A DNA stretch of 64,000 nucleotides from Halichoerus grypus (lineage: Eukaryota > Chordata > Mammalia > Carnivora > Phocidae): the NCBI RefSeq assembly GCF_964656455.1, contig NC_135726.1, positions 23,385,168-23,449,167 on the forward strand, written 5' to 3'. A program made the translations under genes and the position numbers. This document shows positions 59,101 to 64,000 of this stretch, piece by piece. Under the pieces are notes generated by a model. That model did not search any database. It was given only the letters and a program-made list of their open reading frames with translations, and was not told the origin of the DNA. Position 1 is the first letter of the stretch. Each line of letters begins with the position of its first letter.

Positions 59101-60304
59101 TCAAGTGTATGAAACATTATAGAAAAATGTTTGTCTAAGTATATAGACAAAAATAAATTTAATAATCCTGAATCATCTTGAAAAGACAAAATAAAGTAGG
59201 TTATTATAAGGTAGGTACCAAAAGAGATATGCATAGCTACTTACTGTGTATTAGAATAGGGATAGTCTCCCATTCAATTAATTCTTGCTTTTTAATTACT
59301 TTCTTAAAATTTACTTTGTTTTGATTTTTTTAGTGTATTCTTTATTATTTTTGTCTTTCAACTCTCTTCTCTCTACTGTCAGAATATCTGCTAGTAGTCA
59401 TTTATCTCCCTTGCTAATCTGGTGTCACTTATTCAAAGTAATCACAATAGTTTTGACTGTAAAACAAGAATAAACAGGTTGTGAGAGAAGCTGGAACATT
59501 CTCACAGGAGTAAAATGCGTTGGCAGTTTGGGATCCCCAGAAGCCTGTTTCTCTTACTTTGCTGAGTCTTGCAAATGTGTTGAACCAGTGTTGGTCATAT
59601 AGCTCATCTATCCTTATCTCTGTTCCATACCAAACACTGAGACACAGTATAACCTGCTCTCCTTATCAGAAGTAATACTGTAGCCAAACACATTGAAAAA
59701 ACTTGCCCCAAGGTCCACAGCTACCCTGTAGGCAAGAGAAAAGTAGAGAACACTGCAGCCAGTTGCAGGGAGAAGAGGATTGGGAAATGGGAGACCCGTG
59801 CTTCTCAGTCCTTCCAGCCTCTCACTAATTAACCTCTCACTAATTAGAAATGCCATTTTTAATTACCATCATTTTCCTCTTTAAATGTGGTGAAAGCTAA
59901 CTCTGTAAGGCTCTGGGGTTCCATAATGTTACAACAGCTGTAAATTACCTACGTGATTAATATGGCCTCTTCTGATGGCCCTGGAGGCCCACTCTCCCTG
60001 GGGAGTGACAATGTCAAACACTGAGCTCTGCAACATGGGATGGAGCACACGTTTTCAACATCCAACTTAATAAAATGATCTGAAATGATTAGAGGTTTGC
60101 TCTGAATCTGGTATGCCAGATGTTTCCCAGGGAAAGGATGGGTCTCACCTGGCACAGAGAACAATCTAGACCTTCCTCAGATGCTTTGTTTTGTGATGAG
60201 ACGCGCATCACCCTCCTTTGTGCTGAGTACCAACCTGCCTGCCTGGGGCTAAATTTTGTTCTCCAGGTAGGTAACTAAACCCTGCATGGCACACCTTGTG
60301 TCTA
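59101..60304. other. Unassigned DNA
   Basis: No gene or confident repeat family; holds the short duplication at 59816-59847. Confidence 0.4.
59816..59847. repeat. 15-bp tandem duplication
   Basis: CCTCTCACTAATTA stands twice in a row, separated by one A. Confidence 0.85.
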
Positions 60305-60560
60305 CCTTTCCCAGCTCACCTTGTACCATTTTCCTCCCAACCACACTGGTCTTCTAGATTGGGAATCCCCCTATTCCCTCACCCTCAAAGGCCTCTTGCC
60401 CACTCTATTCTCTCAAGTGGAAAGCTCTACTTTCCCATCTTAGCCTGGTTAACTCCTACCTAACCTTCTAATTTCATTTCAGTAATGTCTTCCACCAACC
60501 CCACAACTTGATCAATCCCCACTTGGTGCTTTCAAATCTAGCCCTTTTTGGCCCTTATCA
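60305..60560 (+). mobile_element. L2 LINE fragment
   Basis: CCACTCTATTCTCTCAAGTG, AGCCTGGTTAACTCCTACCT, TTTCAGTAATGTCTTCCACC follow the L2 order (CCTGGCTAACTCCTACTCAT ... TCACTTCCTCC). Confidence 0.75.
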
Positions 60561-60741
60561 GGGTGTTCCTGGGAAAATCGAACTTAAGGAGACAAAAGGT
60601 ATTCACATTTTGGCTATCCACTGATCATAGATTGCCTTTTTCATATAAATGTCTTCCAAGGATTTAATTTCTCTCTGATTGTTGAGAATGTTCACAATTG
60701 TTTACATTGTTTTCCTCATTCTCTTCAAATCTTAGAGTTCA

Positions 60742-60774
60742 GGGGGTATAGCTCAGGGGTAGAGCATTTGACTG
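60742..60774 (+). pseudogene. Tailless retropseudogene of tRNA-Cys(GCA), 5' half only
   Basis: GGGGGTATAGCTCAGGGGTA then GAGCATTTGACTG is identical, as far as I recall the consensus, to the first 33 nt of tRNA-Cys(GCA). It covers the acceptor 5' strand, the D arm and the anticodon stem up to the first anticodon base. The T arm, acceptor 3' strand and CCA are absent and there is no A tail. CAAATCTTAGAGTTCA (16 bp) flanks it perfectly at 60726-60741 and 60775-60790. The bottom-strand nick implied at the left repeat (GATTTG/AAGAG) is close to the L1 endonuclease preference TTTT/AA. The second repeat starts CAAATC, much like the tRNA continuation CAGATC, so the true end may lie up to 6 nt later. 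This fits L1-mediated insertion of a truncated tRNA or 5' tRNA half. It cannot encode a tRNA. Confidence 0.9.
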
Positions 60775-60929
60775 CAAATCTTAGAGTTCAAATAATTTGA
60801 GAAATCAATCATTTTTTTTCTCGAGCTTAATTGGTTATAAAATAATGATTCAAGCATAGGGGATGGTTTCATAGTTAGACAGATTTAAATAAAAAAATCA
60901 TCATCCCCCTTCTGTAAACATTTCAGTCC

Positions 60930-61075
60930 TTGAGATCCCAGTTTCCTTATTGTTAAAGGGGAAAATGATATTTTAAATCATTTATTTCATGAGAAAAATA
61001 GAATAAACAAGTGACAATATGGCCAACATTCAGTAAAGTGACCAGTACATAATAGGTTCAGCAAATCTCATTCTC
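60930..61075 (+). mobile_element. MIR SINE 3' half
   Basis: CCCAGTTTCCTTATTGTTAA, AGGGGAAAATGATATTTTAA and GACCAGTACATAATAGGTTC follow the MIR core and 3' order. Confidence 0.8.
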
Positions 61076-61114
61076 TGGAGAGAAAGAAAAGATATAAATG
61101 AATAAGCTCTATCA

Positions 61115-61578
61115 ACTATTATGGTAGAGAGAATAAACACCTTCACCTATCTCTATGTCCCAATTCTTAGAAACTGTGAATACATGTGTTACACTGCAAG
61201 GTGGTAATTAGGTTGCTAATCAGCTGACAACGGAATTTTTTAAAAAATAGTCCTGGATTCTCTGATGGGCTGTAATCACAATGGTCCTTTAAATGTGTAA
61301 GATTAAGTGCCAGAGGGATAGAATGTGAGTCATTGTTGACTTTGAAGCTAGAAAGGGGACCAGGAGCCAAAGTAGGTGGGCATCCTCTAGAAACTGGAAA
61401 AGACTGGAAAAAAGTATTTTCCTCTATAGCCTCCAGAAAGAATACAGCCTGAGGATACCTTGACTTTAGCCTGAGATCCATTTCATCCTTCTGATCTCTA
61501 GAACCATAGATAATAAATTTGTGTTGCTTCAAACCATTAAGCTTGTGGTATCTCCTTACAGTGGTAACATGGAAGGAA
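61115..61578 (+). mobile_element. MLT1-like LTR (MaLR), diverged
   Basis: CTATGTCCCAATTCTTAGAA, GGGCTGTAATCACAATGGTC, GGGCATCCTCTAGAAACTGG, CTTGACTTTAGCCTGAGATC, CTGATCTCTAGAACCATAGA, AATAAATTTGTGTTGCTTCA are in the same order as the LTR at 57.05 kb. The 138-codon frame on the minus strand here (61167-61583) is antisense to this LTR and is not a gene. Confidence 0.82.
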
Positions 61579-63149
61579 CGCAATCATTGTCTTCATTAGC
61601 AGCAGCTAATATGCTTGTAGGTGTGTTTTTGTAAATTCATAATCACAAAAACACAAATGGAAAAAACATACATATCCAAAGGGGAAAAAAAAAAAAAAAA
61701 ACACTTCAATTGTAAAGCAAAATGTACTTTGTGTTAGGAACAAGCTTGATTGAACTGATTCTCCCCTCTGTACTGTTTCCTCAGGAAGCCAAATCCTACA
61801 TAACTGTCACTAATCTGTTAATGGTGGCACTAATTTTACAGTGGGATCACTTCCCTATTATCAATCTCATTTCCTCTACCAGAAGGGACTTTTTTTTCTA
61901 CCTTAAAGGTGAATCTCAGCTGCAGAAATGTGCTCTTCATACTGGAGAGGTCATGGTCAGCAGAAGGGAGACCCCATTTCCTGGACACACCTGTTTCCAG
62001 GTGTCAGTAAATTCTGTGCTTGGCTCCTAAGTGCAAAGATATATGCGCCATCGGTGAATAAACAGACTGGAGAGAATTAAATAGAAGTGATACTGGGTGG
62101 ATGTTAGTCTCATATTAGAAAAGACAAGAAAATAATAATAGAGCGGACTGTACACTGCTCAGTATTATTGAATAATTTCATTCTTCCCTCAGTTACCTGC
62201 AGATGGAGAATTTTAGACAGAATTCAAAGTTTGAAGGGCAGAGTGGATGGAATACAGTACATGATCAATAGATGTTTATTAAGCTAACATTCCTAGAGTC
62301 TTTCATACAGTAAAAACTGATTTAGGACAAAAGAAATAATGAGCGTCTTCCACTTTCATTTTATTTCTACACTTTCTCCTATTTATGGCTTTTATTATAA
62401 AAATGATTAAATTCAAATGTTAGGTCTTAGTTTACAAATGTAATTTGATGTTTCTCTATATGACTAACTCATGTATTAAGTTATTGTTTACTACTAAATA
62501 TTCCTTCCTAAATAATTTTGTCTGTATAAATTAGCCTTTAACCAAAAATATTCTGTATTTCCTGACTCCACTATAATAGGACTCAGTGTAGATTTTCTTG
62601 CAGTCTGAAACTGCCTCACCCAAACCACGTGAGAACAATCATTCAAAGGAAAAGGAAAAAAAAAAAAACCAAAAACAGAATTTCACAATCTCATCATCTT
62701 GACTAATCATTAATTTTTTCCGCAATTTCTTGTGTTACATGCACATGTTCCCAAAATAGTTCACGCAGTTATAACCAAGGAAAAGTCTGAAATGCTTTAC
62801 TTTCCAAATTTTATCATGACAAATTTCAAACATAAAAAAAAGCTGAAGGACTATTTATAGTGAACACATTTGTACCTCTGACCTGAATTTTATTATTCAT
62901 ATTTTGTTATACTTGTTTTATAACATATCTATTCATATCCTTCATAGGTTCAAATCTATATCTTTATTTTTCTCTTCTCATTTTGTAGTAAGTGTTTTTC
63001 CACGTGGCTGTAATTTCTTCTTAACTATCATTTATAATGTTAGTGTAGCAGTGGCTCTTTTTAATAAGCAAAGTGAAATTTTCTTTTAAAATTTTATAAA
63101 TGATATATTATGTTTAGAAATGATTACATTTATGAATAGAATCTACTTT
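61579..63149. other. Unassigned DNA
   Basis: A18-type run at about 61684-61701. A 102-codon plus-strand frame (61722-62030) has no recognisable features. Confidence 0.4.
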
Positions 63150-63275
63150 ACAATTATACTTAATAAACACTGAGAACCAATTATGTGCCAGCCACTGTTA
63201 GGGGCTGTGACTATGTAGATGAATAAAACACCTCTTTTTTGCCCTAAGGAGTTCACTACTGGTAGGAGAGACACC
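63150..63275. mobile_element. L2-like LINE fragment
   Basis: ATTATGTGCCAGCCACTGTT, AGGGGCTGTGACTATGTAGA, TGAATAAAACACCTC and CTAAGGAGTTCACTACTGGT follow the L2 3' segment well (TATGTGCCAGGCACTGTTCTAGG ... GAACAAAAC ... GGAGCTTACATTCTAGTGG). Confidence 0.7.
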
Positions 63276-64000
63276 CATTTTATTTTGTGCAATGCAACAG
63301 AATAATTACAACAATAAAGGTATGTGCAAGGTTCAGATATGGTGCAGAAGAGGAAATAATTAACCTTGTCTGTTCTGACTGGAGAAGACTTCACAAAAAA
63401 TTTAGTATCTTAATTTTGGAGAATGCAGCTGCAAAGAAGTTTGGTTCCCTACCCAAACAGCGATCTGCACAGTGCACCCCACCTGATCTTCTTTCTTGTT
63501 TAAAGAATTACAGTTGACTCAATTAGCCACAGTCAAGTTCTTCAGGAGAGGCTGTTGCAGCCATAGACCCAGCTTCGGTTGGTGAATTAGAATCTGTCTA
63601 GGCCAATCAGGATGGATCCATTTGCATCACCCATGACAGATTTAGGTCTTGACCTGTAACATGATTCTGGATAATGACAAATGATGGAGAAGTAGCTAAG
63701 GGACTTCTGGAAAGGTTTTCCTTACTCCTTAAATGTGGCATTAGGGAAGGAATAGTTCTTCATTTGTGGCATATTGCCCTTGGAACTGAGACTTCCATCT
63801 TGGAATCTTAAAGAATAAAAAGCAAACTTTGCTATCCTCCGTACGTTCTCTCTAGGGAAGAACCTGAGTCCTTGATGACATCCACCGAATCAATATAGTT
63901 TAACCAACTCGGGATCATGACTACTTTCAGACTTATTATATACAGTAATACACCTCTTCGTTGTTCAATACCTTTATAGTTGACCTATTTTCCCATTGCA
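63276..64000. other. Unassigned DNA
   Basis: Nothing recognised; the end of the window is not at a feature boundary. Confidence 0.4.

Noticed and set aside
60742..60790. Functional tRNA-Cys gene
   Set aside because: The A-box region is present, but the B box, T arm and acceptor 3' strand are missing and direct repeats bound the fragment.
61167..61583. Longest open frame (138 codons, minus strand)
   Set aside because: It lies antisense across an MLT1-like LTR, with no domain and no start context or splice evidence.

Overview
This window looks like AT-rich, gene-free nuclear DNA from a carnivoran mammal, either intergenic or deep intronic. The main evidence is 17 tRNA-derived CAN-SINE copies on both strands. 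Most have a tRNA-like head (GGGGCGCCTGGGTGGCTCAG type), a CT-rich body and an AATAAA-rich A tail, and many are bounded by clear target-site duplications. The dominant subfamily (body ending TCTCTCTGTCAAATAAATAAATAAAATCTT) resembles that of arctoid carnivores (bear/panda, seal, mustelid) more than the canid SINEC_Cf type. The species cannot be fixed from the sequence alone. L1 3' ends of the carnivore type (33.0, 37.2 and 57.6 kb) agree with this.

No protein-coding gene, exon or functional RNA gene could be supported. Every open frame is 138 codons or shorter. The longer ones are antisense to or inside repeats, lie in low-complexity tracts, or show no recognisable domain.

Layout: 0-10 kb holds scattered old repeats (MIR, L2, MER5-like, a MER2/Tigger element at 7.65-7.98 kb, a CR1/L3 reverse-transcriptase relic at 8.7 kb) and two tandem CAN-SINEs at 2.7-3.1 kb. 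10.4-11.6 kb is an ancient L1 ORF2 piece. 13.6-14.5 kb is a MIR split by L1 insertions. 18.5-26.4 kb is one ancient minus-strand L1 (long 3' UTR plus almost all of ORF2), cut by a CAN-SINE, by an LTR that itself holds a second insert, and by a younger plus-strand L1 with an internal deletion. 26.4-44 kb is repeat-poor, with a Tigger element at 29.8-30.3 kb, two short L1 3' ends, an LTR and a few SINEs. 45-53 kb holds SINEs, an inverted pair of MLT1-like LTRs and L2/MIR pieces. 57-61.6 kb holds MLT1-like LTRs, a 53-bp L1 stub, two SINEs inserted at one target and a tailless tRNA-Cys fragment. 61.6-64 kb is mostly unassigned.

The most unusual item is at 60,742-60,774: exactly the 5' half of tRNA-Cys(GCA), without an A tail, between perfect 16-bp direct repeats. 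This fits the rare 'tailless retropseudogene' class and may record insertion of a tRNA half. Repeat family names come from remembered consensus patterns and were not checked against a library.
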